From UBA11524 sp964542315 (GTDB lineage Bacteria > Bacillota > Clostridia > Christensenellales > Aristaeellaceae), in contig CAZIUA010000003.1 of NCBI GenBank assembly GCA_964542315.1, positions 1 to 64,000 of the forward strand: a stretch of 64,000 nucleotides of DNA, written 5' to 3'. Positions 16,551-25,605 of the stretch are shown in pieces (the stretch's first letter is position 1; each line of letters opens with the position of its first letter). The translations under genes were made by a program, and so were the position numbers. The notes beneath the pieces are model-generated. The model did no database searches, was not told the origin of the DNA, and worked only from the letters and a program-made list of their open reading frames with translations.

Positions 16551-19169
16551 ATGAAAAACAAGAAGAATCATCCTGCTCCCGCGGCACAGGGCAGGAAGGG
16601 CTGGCTGTGGATCGTGCTGATCGCCGTGCTGGTCGCGGCGGCGGCGCTCCTTGGCTGGTACCTGATGCGCTATCAGTTCAACCGGGATTACCTGGCCTTC
16701 ATCACCGAGCCGGCCGCTGCGGTGGAAGGCATGGAATTCACGCCCCTGGCGGATGATGATCCCGCGGTGGAGGGCATGGCGCTGGCTGCTGAAAACGGCA
16801 CGCTCAAGCTCTACGCCAACGCATCCACGGGCGAAGTCGCGGTGCATGACCTGCGCAGCGGACGGACGGTCTACTCCAATCCGCCCCAGGCCAACAGCGA
16901 CAAGATCGCCAACAAGACCAACAAGAACTACCTCAAGTCCCAGTTCCTGCTGGAGTATTTCAACTCCGGCCTGACCGCCAACACCTATGACAGCTACACC
17001 AAGAGCGTGGAGCTGGGCAATATCAAGGCGGAATCCATCCCGGACGGCGTGCGCTTCACCTATGAGGTGGGCGAAGAGGTGGAGGTCTACTACGTTCCGC
17101 ATCTGCTGTCCGATGCGCGCTTCCAGGAGCTGTACAACGGCTCTTCCGCCACGGTGCAGAAGCTGATGACCGGCCAGGCGAATTCCTTCTATGCACAGGA
17201 TGAGGAAGGCAACTGGCGCATCACCGAGAACGGCGTGAAGATGTCCATCCGCAACCTGAACCGCATGTCCGAGAGCTTCCTTGAGCTGGGCCTGACGGTC
17301 GAGGAATACTACGACTGGCAGGAGAAGGCGGAAGTGACCGTCAACGAGGCGCTGGGTTTCACCGTGGTGCTGGAATGGACCCTGCGCGGCGACGGCGTGG
17401 AATGCACCGTCCCGGCGGACCGCATCCAGGAGCGCGGCGGCGGCATGGTGCGCCGCATCCAGCTGCTGCCCTACATGGGTGCGGCCAGCGCGGAGGAAGA
17501 GGGCTACATCGTCGTGCCCAATGGCTCCGGCGCGCTGATCGACTTCAACAACGGCAAGACCACCAGCGCGGTCTACAGCCAGTATGTCTACGACATGGAT
17601 CTGGTGGATGCGGAATACACCAAGACGCAGACCATCCAGTCCGTTCGGCTGCCGCTCTTTGCGCTTTGCCGCAAGGACAGCACCGTTCTGGCCACCATCG
17701 AGAAGGGCGCGTCCTTCGCGTCCATCACGGCGGACATCAGTGGCCGCAACAATTCCTACAACAATGCCTATGTCACCTTCACCCTGCGCGGCAGCGGGAA
17801 GCTCTCCATGTTCGGCGCGGGTGAAACGGCGGATATGCCCATCGTGGAGAGCAAGCTCTACGACGAAACGCTGACCGTCCGCTACACCCTCCTGAACGAG
17901 GAGAACACCGGCTACAGCGGTGTGGCGAATTACTACCGCGCGCGCCTGCTGGATGAAGGCGTGCTGACCGAAAAGGCGGAAGGCGGCGACATCCCCTTCT
18001 ACTATGACGTGATCGGCGGCGTGAAGGAGCGTACCCACACCCTGGGCGTGCAGCACCTGCGCGTGATGGCCATGACCACCTTTGATGAGGCGGCTGAAAT
18101 GACCGGCATCCTGGCGGACAAGGGCGTGACCCATCAGGTCATGAACTTCCAGGGCTGGATGAACGGCGGCTACTATCACGATGTGGCGGATGACATCCGC
18201 ATCCAGCGCCAGCTGGGCAGCAAGAAGGATCTGGAGAAGCTCAGCGCCGGTCTGACGGCCATGGGCGGAGAACTGTACGCCGATGTGGCCCTCCAGAATG
18301 TGACCTATGTGGCCAAGCACTACCGCTATCAGGAGGAAAGCTCCCGCTATTACGGCGCGGGCTATGCGGTGTCCTTCGGCGAGGTGAATCCGGCGAACTT
18401 CCGCCGCACCGCCTCCCTGGGCTATTCCGAGAACCTCTATGACCTGCTGTCCCCCAAGTTCCTGCCCCATTACGTCAGCCATTTCATCGATGAGATGGAC
18501 GATATCGACATCACCGGCATCTCCCTGCGCGACCTGGGCAATGAGCTGCATTCGGACAAGAAGCGCACCAATATCATCAACCGCGAGGAAGCGCTGATGA
18601 TCGTGGAGGCGCAGCTGGATGCCCTTCGCCAGAGCGGCAAGCGCCTGATGGTCTCAGGTGGCAACGACTACGCCCTGGAAGGCGTCAGCCATGTGCTGGC
18701 CGCTCCCATGCAGGCCACGGAATACTTCATCGTGGATGAGAGCATCCCGCTGTACCAGATGATCGTGCATGGCTGCCTGGATTACACCGGGCGCGCCATC
18801 AACACCCTGACCAGTAACGACATGCGCGCAGACCTGCTCCACCTGGTGGAGTACGGCGCATCCACCAGGTACACCTTCACCTGGGAGGACGCGACGGACA
18901 TGAAGTACACCGGTCTGAACAAGTTCTATGCCACGACCTTCGCCTCCTGGGCGGATGAAGCGGTGGAGAACTACCAGTACGTCAACGGCGCGCTGAAATG
19001 CGTCAGCAATGCCCGGATGGTCAGCCACGAGGCCCTCACCGACACGGTGAAGAAGGTCGGCTATTCCAACGGCGTGACCATCTACGTCAACTACGGCACG
19101 GCGGATGCGCAGGCGGACGGCTACACCATCCCTGCCAAGGACTATCTTGTGATCGGAGGCGTGAATTAA
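16551..19169 (+). CDS. DUF5696-type membrane-anchored extracytoplasmic protein
   Basis: This 872-aa protein has one N-terminal membrane helix (WLWIVLIAVLVAAAALLGWYL, residues about 22-42) and a large outside domain. I recognise it as the DUF5696 type that accompanies Yip1 and sugar permease genes. Residues about 100-500 look like a beta-rich domain. About 510-830 looks like an alpha/beta barrel (HQVMNFQGWMNGGYYHDVAD, then HFIDEMDDIDITGISLRDLG), which resembles retaining glycosidase folds. No catalytic pair can be assigned with confidence. It is 18 bp after the Yip1 gene and abuts the next permease gene. Confidence 0.78.
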   Translation: MKNKKNHPAPAAQGRKGWLWIVLIAVLVAAAALLGWYLMRYQFNRDYLAFITEPAAAVEGMEFTPLADDDPAVEGMALAAENGTLKLYANASTGEVAVHDLRSGRTVYSNPPQANSDKIANKTNKNYLKSQFLLEYFNSGLTANTYDSYTKSVELGNIKAESIPDGVRFTYEVGEEVEVYYVPHLLSDARFQELYNGSSATVQKLMTGQANSFYAQDEEGNWRITENGVKMSIRNLNRMSESFLELGLTVEEYYDWQEKAEVTVNEALGFTVVLEWTLRGDGVECTVPADRIQERGGGMVRRIQLLPYMGAASAEEEGYIVVPNGSGALIDFNNGKTTSAVYSQYVYDMDLVDAEYTKTQTIQSVRLPLFALCRKDSTVLATIEKGASFASITADISGRNNSYNNAYVTFTLRGSGKLSMFGAGETADMPIVESKLYDETLTVRYTLLNEENTGYSGVANYYRARLLDEGVLTEKAEGGDIPFYYDVIGGVKERTHTLGVQHLRVMAMTTFDEAAEMTGILADKGVTHQVMNFQGWMNGGYYHDVADDIRIQRQLGSKKDLEKLSAGLTAMGGELYADVALQNVTYVAKHYRYQEESSRYYGAGYAVSFGEVNPANFRRTASLGYSENLYDLLSPKFLPHYVSHFIDEMDDIDITGISLRDLGNELHSDKKRTNIINREEALMIVEAQLDALRQSGKRLMVSGGNDYALEGVSHVLAAPMQATEYFIVDESIPLYQMIVHGCLDYTGRAINTLTSNDMRADLLHLVEYGASTRYTFTWEDATDMKYTGLNKFYATTFASWADEAVENYQYVNGALKCVSNARMVSHEALTDTVKKVGYSNGVTIYVNYGTADAQADGYTIPAKDYLVIGGVN

Positions 19170-20087
19170 ATGAGTAAGCTGCATGTCTCCATGAAGACCA
19201 AGCGGGCAGTGAATGGCTACCTGTTCATCCTGCCCTGGCTGATCGGCTTTGTGCTGTTCTATGTGCGCAGCCTGTATCAGACGGTGGAATTCTCCCTGTC
19301 CTCGCTGACGGTGCTGCCGGCCGGCGGCTACGAGCTGGACTTCGTCGGTTTTGCGAACTACATCACGGCCTTCACCGGACACGGCACCTTCAAGCAGACG
19401 CTGACCACCTCCCTGATGAACATGGTGGTGGATGTGCCGCTGATCATCTTCTTCTCCTTGTTCGTGGCGATGCTGCTGAACAAGAAGATGAAGTGCCGCG
19501 GCCTGGTGCGCGCGATCTTCTTCCTGCCGGTGCTGATGAACTCCGAGGCCATTGCCGGCACGCTGGAATACGCTGCGCAGATGATGGCCGGCGGCCTGAG
19601 CGGCACCTCCGCCGAAATGGCGGAAGCCGCCTCCTCCGGTACGGCGGTCAACATGGCCTACTTCGTTGAGCTCTTCGGCGAGATCGCCCTGCCCGAGGCG
19701 GTGCTGGACTATGTGGTGGGTGCGGTCAGCCGCATCAGCGACATCATCCAGGCCTCTGGTGTGCAGATCGTGCTGTTCATCGCGGCGCTGCAGTCCATCA
19801 CCCCGTCCATGTACGAGGTGGCGAAGATCGAGGGCGCGACCGGCTATGAGACCTTCTGGAAGGTCACCTTCCCCATGGTCATGCCCCACATCATCACCAA
19901 CACCATCTACACCATCGTGGATGCCTTCAGCCAGTCCGAAGTGGTCAACCTGGCCTACACCACCGCTTTCACAGAGAGCAAGTACGGCCTGTCCTCCGCG
20001 TTCAGCGTGATCTCGACGGTCATCACCTGTTCGCTGCTGGCGCTGGTGGTGTACCTGATGTCCAAGAAGACCTTCTACTACAACTAA
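19170..20087 (+). CDS. Carbohydrate ABC transporter permease, MalF/LacF type (second pair)
   Basis: This 305-aa permease has six predicted membrane segments. Its EAA loop is YEVAKIEGATGYETFWKVTF followed by PMVMPH. It has an unusually long extracytoplasmic loop of about 55 residues between the third and fourth segments (AGGLSGTSAEMAEAASSGTA and onward). The ATG at 19170 directly follows the DUF5696 stop, so translation is coupled. No binding-protein gene accompanies this second pair. Confidence 0.92.
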   Translation: MSKLHVSMKTKRAVNGYLFILPWLIGFVLFYVRSLYQTVEFSLSSLTVLPAGGYELDFVGFANYITAFTGHGTFKQTLTTSLMNMVVDVPLIIFFSLFVAMLLNKKMKCRGLVRAIFFLPVLMNSEAIAGTLEYAAQMMAGGLSGTSAEMAEAASSGTAVNMAYFVELFGEIALPEAVLDYVVGAVSRISDIIQASGVQIVLFIAALQSITPSMYEVAKIEGATGYETFWKVTFPMVMPHIITNTIYTIVDAFSQSEVVNLAYTTAFTESKYGLSSAFSVISTVITCSLLALVVYLMSKKTFYYN

Positions 20088-20105
20088 AGGGGAGGAGAGG
20101 AAAAC

Positions 20106-21044
20106 ATGAAAGCAATGGAAAAATGGCATGCGTTCCGCAATTCTCCCCGGTATGAGGATCGCAAGGGCGCGGCCTCCAAGAAAACCAAGAGCCTGCTGAT
20201 GACGCTGCTGCAGATCGTGCTGATCGTGGGCATTGCCTACGTCATCCTCAGCCCGGTGATCGGCATCATCTCCCAGTCCTTCTTCTCCGACAGCGACTCG
20301 GCCAACCCCATGGTCTTCACCATCCCGATGAAGCCGACGCTGGAACGCTACAAGGGGGCCTGGACGGAGCTGAAATACCCCACCACCCTGGCCTGGACGC
20401 TGGCCTATACCGTCATCAACACCCTGTTCCAGGTGTTCATCTGCTCCATGGTCGGATACGGCTTTGCGCGCTTTGAGTTCCCGCTGAAGAAGGTGCTCTT
20501 CGCCTGCGTGGTGGTGATGATCGTCATCCCCAACCACACCATCATGCTCTCGCAGTACATGACCTTCCGCGCGATGGAGCTGATGCGCTCCCAGATGCCG
20601 GTGTACATCCTGACCATCTGCGGCGTCGGATTGCGGTCGGGTCTGTATATCTACATCTTCAACCAGTTCTTCCGCGGCTTGCCCAAGGAGATCGAGGAGG
20701 CCGCCTTCGTGGACGGCGCCGGCACCTGGTACACCTACTTCCGCATCATGCTGGTCAACGCCATGCCTGCGGTCATCACGGTGACGGTGTTCTCCCTGGT
20801 GTGGCAGTATAACGACATGTTCTACGCCAAGCTGTTCCAGATCCCCAATGCGCAGCTGCTGGCGCGCCAGCTCTCCACGCTGCAGAGCAATATCGGCGCG
20901 AACCTGAAGATCATGAACGTGCGTATCCAGAAGCTCTACGTCAACGCGGGTGTGGTGCTGACGATGCTGCCCATCCTGATCATCTACCTCCTGCTGCAGA
21001 AGCGCTTTGTCGAGGGCGTGGAACGCTCCGGCATCGTCGGCTGA
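20106..21044 (+). CDS. Carbohydrate ABC transporter permease, MalG/LacG type (second pair)
   Basis: This 312-aa partner of the preceding permease has an EAA loop EIEEAAFVDGAGTWYTYFRI followed by MLVNAMP. It starts after a GGGGAGGAGAGG site and is the last gene of the operon, followed by two hairpins and a terminator ending at 21216. It lacks an ATPase gene nearby, like the first pair. Confidence 0.92.
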   Translation: MKAMEKWHAFRNSPRYEDRKGAASKKTKSLLMTLLQIVLIVGIAYVILSPVIGIISQSFFSDSDSANPMVFTIPMKPTLERYKGAWTELKYPTTLAWTLAYTVINTLFQVFICSMVGYGFARFEFPLKKVLFACVVVMIVIPNHTIMLSQYMTFRAMELMRSQMPVYILTICGVGLRSGLYIYIFNQFFRGLPKEIEEAAFVDGAGTWYTYFRIMLVNAMPAVITVTVFSLVWQYNDMFYAKLFQIPNAQLLARQLSTLQSNIGANLKIMNVRIQKLYVNAGVVLTMLPILIIYLLLQKRFVEGVERSGIVG

Positions 21045-21060
21045 TGCAGGCTTGACAGAA

Positions 21061-21211
21061 CGGCGCGGGTGCTTTCACGGTATCCGCACTGAAAAAGGAT
21101 GTCCCGAAGGTTCCCAAAGGGCGACCGGAAAGCCCTTTGGTCGCCTCCGCGAGGCAAGATCCGCAAGAGGCAGCAAGATCCCGGCGCGGGTGCTTTCACG
21201 GCATCCGCGCT
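21061..21211 (+). repeat. Duplicated terminator: 30-bp direct repeat with an inverted repeat between copies
   Basis: Positions 21061-21090 and 21182-21211 match at about 28 of 30 bases. The first copy has a damaged stem and no T run; the second is the working terminator. Between them CCAAAGGGC (21114-21122) pairs perfectly with GCCCTTTGG (21132-21140). Confidence 0.8.
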
Positions 21212-21216
21212 TTTTT
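21184..21216 (+). terminator. Rho-independent terminator of the mannan operon
   Basis: GCGCGGGTGC pairs with GCATCCGCGC (one G-U) around TTTCACG, followed by six Ts. Confidence 0.9.
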
Positions 21217-21270
21217 GTGCCATCTCAGAAAATGAAGGGTGAAGCGCGGAAAATGGGTGCTATTCAGCCG

Positions 21271-21299
21271 TTGACGGCCTGTCCGCCGCGTGATACAAT
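21271..21299 (+). promoter_or_regulatory. Predicted promoter of the hydroxyacid dehydrogenase operon
   Basis: TTGACG (21271-21276), a 17-bp spacer and TACAAT (21294-21299), followed 25 bp later by the start codon. Confidence 0.82.
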
Positions 21300-21323
21300 G
21301 AAGAAAAAACAAGGAGAACCGAT

Positions 21324-22268
21324 ATGGAAAAGATCGTTGTGCTGGACGGTGCGGTGGAGAACCCCGGCGACCTCTCCTGGGAGCCGCTGGCAGCCCTGGG
21401 CGCGCTGACCGTCCATGATTATACCGCGCCGGAGGATGTGCTCAGCTGCATGGGGGATGCCGCCATTGTGCTGACCAACAAGACCGTCATCACGGCGGAC
21501 ATGATGGCGCAGTGCCCGAATCTGCGCTATATTGGCGTGCTGGCCACGGGCTATAACGTGGTGGATGTGGCCGAGGCGAAAAGGCGCAGCATCGTTGTGA
21601 CCAATGTGCCGGCGTATTCCACGCCCACGGTGGCGCAGTTCACCATGGCACTGCTGCTGGAGATCGCCCTGCATGTGGGGCATCACAGCGAAGCGGTGCA
21701 TGCGGGCAAGTGGAGCGCCTGCCGGGATTTCGCCTTCTGGGACTATCCGCTCATGGAGCTGCGCGGCAAGACCATGGGCATCGTGGGGTATGGCAGCATC
21801 GGGCAGGAGGTCGCCCGGCTGGCGAAGGCCTTCGGCATGCGCGTGCTGGCCTATTCACGCCATGGCTGCGCGGAGGATTATGCGCCGCTGGATGAGCTCT
21901 ATGCCCAGGCGGACATCGTGTCCCTGCACTGCCCGCTGACGGCGGAAAATGCAGGCATGATCGACAAACACACCATCGCGAAGATGAAGGACGGCGTCAT
22001 CCTGCTGAACACGGCGCGGGGCGGCCTCATCAATGAGCAGGACCTGCGCGAGGCGCTGCTGTCCGGCAAGGTGTATGCGGCGGCGTCGGACGTGGTGTCC
22101 GCAGAACCCATCCGGGCGGACAATCCCCTTTTGGGGCTGAAGAATATGATCATCACGCCGCATATCGCGTGGGCGGCGACGGAAGCCCGTCAGCGCCTGA
22201 TGGACATTGCCACGGACAATGTCCGCCAATTCCTGGCCGGGCATGTGCAGAACAATGTGGCAAAATGA
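21324..22268 (+). CDS. D-isomer-specific 2-hydroxyacid dehydrogenase
   Basis: This 314-aa NAD(P)-dependent oxidoreductase belongs to the glycerate/hydroxypyruvate reductase branch. The Rossmann motif is GIVGYGSIGQEVARLAKAFG. The expected catalytic Arg (NTARGGLI), Glu (SAEPI) and His (ITPHIAWA) are all present. AAGGAG precedes the ATG at 21324. It begins a three-gene unit with a DUF3783 gene and a pectinesterase gene. A role in processing hydroxy-acids from pectin or uronate breakdown is possible but only inferred. Confidence 0.92.
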   Translation: MEKIVVLDGAVENPGDLSWEPLAALGALTVHDYTAPEDVLSCMGDAAIVLTNKTVITADMMAQCPNLRYIGVLATGYNVVDVAEAKRRSIVVTNVPAYSTPTVAQFTMALLLEIALHVGHHSEAVHAGKWSACRDFAFWDYPLMELRGKTMGIVGYGSIGQEVARLAKAFGMRVLAYSRHGCAEDYAPLDELYAQADIVSLHCPLTAENAGMIDKHTIAKMKDGVILLNTARGGLINEQDLREALLSGKVYAAASDVVSAEPIRADNPLLGLKNMIITPHIAWAATEARQRLMDIATDNVRQFLAGHVQNNVAK

Positions 22269-22280
22269 GGAGGGCTGACG

Positions 22281-22685
22281 ATGCGTCCGACGATCCTGAC
22301 CTTCAACCTGGCGGAGAGCCGCCTGTCAAAATTGCGCTTTTTGTGCATGAAGCTGGGCTGCGCGGTGAAGCCCGTGCCGGAAACGGACTGGGGACAGCCG
22401 CTGTCCGCGCTGTGCGGTTTGTCCGCTGCGGAAGAAAATGCCCCTGCGGAAGAAAATGCCCCTGCGGAACCCTTTGCCGGCGAGATGCTGGTCTTCTGCC
22501 ACATGGACAATGCGGCCGTCAACCGCTTTCTACAAACGGCGAAGCAGATGCGCTTCCAGCCGGTGGCACTCAAGGCCATCCTGACCCCGACCAACGCCGC
22601 GTGGACGCCAGTCCGCCTGCATGCGGAACTGTCGGCGGAACGCGAAGCCATCCTTCATGGCGGGACCGCTGACCATCCGGACTGA
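22281..22685 (+). CDS. DUF3783 family protein
   Basis: This 134-aa cytoplasmic protein resembles the DUF3783 family, with GEMLVFCHMDNAAVNRFLQT and the later KAILTPTNAAWTPVRLHAEL. The function of the family is unknown. An 18-bp tandem duplication (22428-22445 and 22446-22463) encodes two copies of AEENAP in a probable linker, so its length may vary between strains. It lies 12 bp after the dehydrogenase and 14 bp before the pectinesterase. Confidence 0.75.
   Translation: MRPTILTFNLAESRLSKLRFLCMKLGCAVKPVPETDWGQPLSALCGLSAAEENAPAEENAPAEPFAGEMLVFCHMDNAAVNRFLQTAKQMRFQPVALKAILTPTNAAWTPVRLHAELSAEREAILHGGTADHPD
22428..22463 (+). repeat. 18-bp perfect tandem duplication inside the DUF3783 gene
   Basis: Two identical units starting GCGGAAGAAAATG encode AEENAP twice. 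Confidence 0.9.
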
Positions 22686-22699
22686 AAGGAGCATGCGCC

Positions 22700-23650
22700 A
22701 TGCATGAGTTGACCATCCGCCCGGAGGACGGGTTGCAAGCCGCCATCGACCGCCTGCCTGCGGATGGCGAGAGCGCCGTCATCCGCCTGATGCCCGGCGA
22801 ATACCGCGAGAAGGTCGAGCTGCGCCGTCCCCACACCACCATCGAGGGTGCCGGTGCGGACAAAACACGCATCGTCTGGGCGGATGCAGCCACAGCGCCC
22901 CATCCCGACGGGCTGAACATCGGCACCTTCCGCTCCTACACGCTGCTGATCCTGGCGGCGGACTGTCATCTGCGCGGGTTGACCATTCAGAATGTCGCTG
23001 GCCCCCGCGAGACCGTCGGACAGTGTGTGGCGCTCTTTGTGGATGGCGACGGCTTCACCTGTGAGGACTGCACGCTCCTGAGCCACCAGGATACGCTGTT
23101 CACTGCGCCCCTGCCTCCGAAGGAAGTGCTCAAAAACGGCTTCCTGGGGCCGACGCAGCTCCTGCCGCGCGTCCCCCAGCGCCAGACCTACCGCCGCTGC
23201 ATCATCAAGGGCGATGTGGACTTCATCTTTGGCGGCGCGGCAGCGTGGTTCGAGGATTGCGACATAGTGTGCGTGGACGGCTATGAGGGACGGCGCGCAC
23301 CGGGCGGATACGCCACGGCGGCCTCCACGCCGGAAGGGCAGAAGTATGGCTATGTGTTCCGCCATTGCAGGTTTCTGGGGGAAAACGTGCCGGAGGCTTC
23401 CTTCTATTTGGGACGCCCCTGGCGGGAATTCGCCAAGACCATTCTGCTGGAATGCCATATCGGCGCACACATCAGGCCCGAAGGCTGGAATGACTGGGGC
23501 AAGGCGGATTTCGCACACACCGGGTTGTATGCCGAATACGGCTGCACCGGTGCGGGCAGCGACACAAGCGCCCGGGCGGAATTCTCCCGCACGCTGACGG
23601 CGGAGGAGGCCGCGGCCATCACCTATGAGGACTTTATGCAAAGCCTGTGA
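22700..23650 (+). CDS. Pectinesterase (carbohydrate esterase family 8), apparently cytoplasmic
   Basis: This 316-aa enzyme should remove methyl esters from galacturonic acid residues. Family features are present: GQCVALFVDGDG, CTLLSHQDTLF with catalytic Asp131, GDVDFIFGGA with nucleophile Asp174, and YLGRPW with the conserved Arg. The start has no signal peptide (MHELTIRPEDGLQ), unlike secreted CE8 enzymes. Action on imported, methyl-esterified oligogalacturonides is therefore inferred. It ends the dehydrogenase unit, facing a bidirectional terminator. Confidence 0.92.
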   Translation: MHELTIRPEDGLQAAIDRLPADGESAVIRLMPGEYREKVELRRPHTTIEGAGADKTRIVWADAATAPHPDGLNIGTFRSYTLLILAADCHLRGLTIQNVAGPRETVGQCVALFVDGDGFTCEDCTLLSHQDTLFTAPLPPKEVLKNGFLGPTQLLPRVPQRQTYRRCIIKGDVDFIFGGAAAWFEDCDIVCVDGYEGRRAPGGYATAASTPEGQKYGYVFRHCRFLGENVPEASFYLGRPWREFAKTILLECHIGAHIRPEGWNDWGKADFAHTGLYAEYGCTGAGSDTSARAEFSRTLTAEEAAAITYEDFMQSL

Positions 23651-23673
23651 GAAAACTGTGGATAACATAAAAG

Positions 23674-23712
23674 TGCGCAGCCATCGGACGGATCCGGTGT
23701 CTGCGCGTTTTT
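23674..23712. terminator. Terminator between pectinesterase and MATE genes
   Basis: GCGCAG/CTGCGC outer stem with a partly paired interior and a T run on the plus side; A-rich sequence on the other side may let it serve the minus-strand MATE gene too. Confidence 0.7.
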
Positions 23713-23723
23713 GTTACGCTCGA

Positions 23724-25067
23724 TCAGAAATAGTGATACTTGTTCCGCTTGGCGAACAGGAAGATGCCGCTGAAAATCACAGCCATCAGCTCCGCGACGA
23801 CGATGGAATACCAGATGCCGTCGATGTCCCAGATGAGCGGGAGGATCAGCACGGACGCGACCTGGAACACCAGCGTGCGCAGGAAGGAGATGAGCGCGGA
23901 GGTCAGGCCGTCGTTCAGGGCGGTGAAGAAGCTGGAGGCGAAAATGGCATAGCCCATGAAGAAGAACGACAGCGAGAAGATGCGGAAGCCGGACACGGTC
24001 ATCTCCATCAGCGCCTGGTCGTAGCTGACGAAGAGCTTCGCCAGGGGCGTGGCCAGCAGTTCGGCATAGGCGAGCATGCTCACGCCGAAAATGCCGATGA
24101 TGGTCAGGCTCTTTTTCAGCAGGCTCTTGAGCTCGGGATGATTCTGCGCGCCGTAATGATAGCCGATCACCGGCGCGGTGCCGATGGAATACCCCATGAA
24201 TGCGGCGGAGAAGATCATGCTGACGTACATCATCACGCCGTAGGAGGCCACGCCGTTTTCCCCGGCATAGGCCATCAGCTGAACATTGTAGAGCATGCCC
24301 ACCACGTTCATGGCGATGTTGCTCATGAACTCCGACGAGCCATTGGTGCAGGCATGGAGGAAGGCGCGGCCGTTCCATTTCGTGCGGCAAAGACGTAGGA
24401 TGCTGCTGTTTGGGCGTCCGAAGTAGATCAGCGGTACCACGCCACCTACCACCTGACTCAGGACAGTCGCCACGGCGGCACCGGCCAGCTTCCATTCCTG
24501 GGGGAGGAGGATCACCAGCACCGCATCCAGCACGATGTTCGTCATGCCGGCGGCGAAGGTCACGGCCAGGCCGAGGTTGGGCTTTTCCGCCGTGACGAAG
24601 AAGGACTGGAACATCACCTGCAGCACGTTGAAGGGCAGCGCCATCAGGATGATCCGTGCATAGAGCACCGCGTCGTCGAGCATCTGCCCTTCCGCCTTGA
24701 GGAGGATGGCGATCGGCCGGATGAAGACCATGCCCAGCACGGCAAAGACGATGCTCAGCCCAAAGGCCACATACACGAACAGGGAGAAAAACTGGTTCGC
24801 CTGTTCCTTCTTGTGTTCGCCGAAGGACTTTGATACGATGGCGGAACCGCCCGTGCCCAGCATCAAGCCCACCGTGGAGAGGATCATCAGGAAGGGCATG
24901 ATGAGGTTGATGGCCGCGAAGGGCGTCTTGCCTGCGAAGTTCGACACGAAGAAGCCGTCCACCACGCTATAGACGGACGAGAAGATCATCATGCCGATGG
25001 ACGGGAGCGTAAAGCGCATCAGCCGCCCGTAGGAAAAGTGGTCAGAAAGCTGAATGGGTCGTTTCAT
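23724..25067 (-). CDS. MATE-family multidrug efflux transporter
   Basis: This 447-aa membrane protein has about twelve hydrophobic segments in two similar halves, as in MATE antiporters (Na+ or H+ driven). Typical pieces are FTLPSIGMMIFSSVYSVVDG near the start and MGYSIGTAPVIGYHYGAQN in the second half. The start at 25067 (MKRPIQLSDHF) is chosen because CAGGTG lies 6 bp upstream and it matches the usual MATE N terminus. It lies 47 bp after the MarR gene on the same strand, so it is probably under that regulator. Confidence 0.92.
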   Translation of the reverse strand: MKRPIQLSDHFSYGRLMRFTLPSIGMMIFSSVYSVVDGFFVSNFAGKTPFAAINLIMPFLMILSTVGLMLGTGGSAIVSKSFGEHKKEQANQFFSLFVYVAFGLSIVFAVLGMVFIRPIAILLKAEGQMLDDAVLYARIILMALPFNVLQVMFQSFFVTAEKPNLGLAVTFAAGMTNIVLDAVLVILLPQEWKLAGAAVATVLSQVVGGVVPLIYFGRPNSSILRLCRTKWNGRAFLHACTNGSSEFMSNIAMNVVGMLYNVQLMAYAGENGVASYGVMMYVSMIFSAAFMGYSIGTAPVIGYHYGAQNHPELKSLLKKSLTIIGIFGVSMLAYAELLATPLAKLFVSYDQALMEMTVSGFRIFSLSFFFMGYAIFASSFFTALNDGLTSALISFLRTLVFQVASVLILPLIWDIDGIWYSIVVAELMAVIFSGIFLFAKRNKYHYF

Positions 25068-25114
25068 GTTGTTCACCTGCATCTTCTTTGGACGAAGCCC
25101 TGCACGGAAATGCG

Positions 25115-25564
25115 TCAGGGGTTCGCCGCCATTTGGTCGAGTTCTCTGCGGAAGGAGCGGTTGTACTTCTCCATCAGGGCCATATACTGCGCCAGCTCCT
25201 CGGCGGTCCAGCCAGCCAGGGCGCGGCATTCCGTTTCGTGCAGACGGCTGCCGGTCTGGCGGATGAAGTCCTTGCCGCTGTCCGTCAGCCACACGCGCTT
25301 CAACTTGCCCTTGTCCTGCGCCAGATAGAGCAGCCCGTCCGTCTCCAGCTTCCGCATGGCGGAATTGATGGTCTGCTTGCTGGCACCGCTCTCGTTATAT
25401 ATGTCGTAGAGCAGGCAGCCGTCGCCCTTTTCGTGCAGTGTGTAGGCCACGATCAGCACGCTGTCCGCCACGCCGAGCTGGCGCGCCGCCTGATGATACA
25501 GCGCGTCGAGGTCCTGGGCGAGGCAGTTGAGTTTGTGGATCACTTGCTGATGGTCGTTGCTCAT
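25115..25564 (-). CDS. MarR-family transcriptional regulator
   Basis: This 149-aa winged-helix protein has its recognition region at SGASKQTINSAMRKLETDGL and the wing at DKGKLKRVWLTDSGKDF. A long C-terminal helix for dimerisation ends the protein. AAGGAG lies 6 bp before the ATG. Two copies of the same imperfect palindrome occur in its promoter, fitting autorepression and control of the downstream MATE pump. The inducer is unknown. Confidence 0.93.
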   Translation of the reverse strand: MSNDHQQVIHKLNCLAQDLDALYHQAARQLGVADSVLIVAYTLHEKGDGCLLYDIYNESGASKQTINSAMRKLETDGLLYLAQDKGKLKRVWLTDSGKDFIRQTGSRLHETECRALAGWTAEELAQYMALMEKYNRSFRRELDQMAANP

Positions 25565-25583
25565 GGTTTCTCCTTCTTTAATG

Positions 25584-25599
25584 AGTATGATTTCGTACC
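25584..25599. promoter_or_regulatory. Putative MarR operator, downstream copy
   Basis: AGTATGATTTCGTACC contains the imperfect palindrome GTATGATTTCGTAC. It lies between the -10 box and the marR start codon, over the early transcribed region. Confidence 0.7.
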
Positions 25600-25605
25600 T
25601 GGAGC

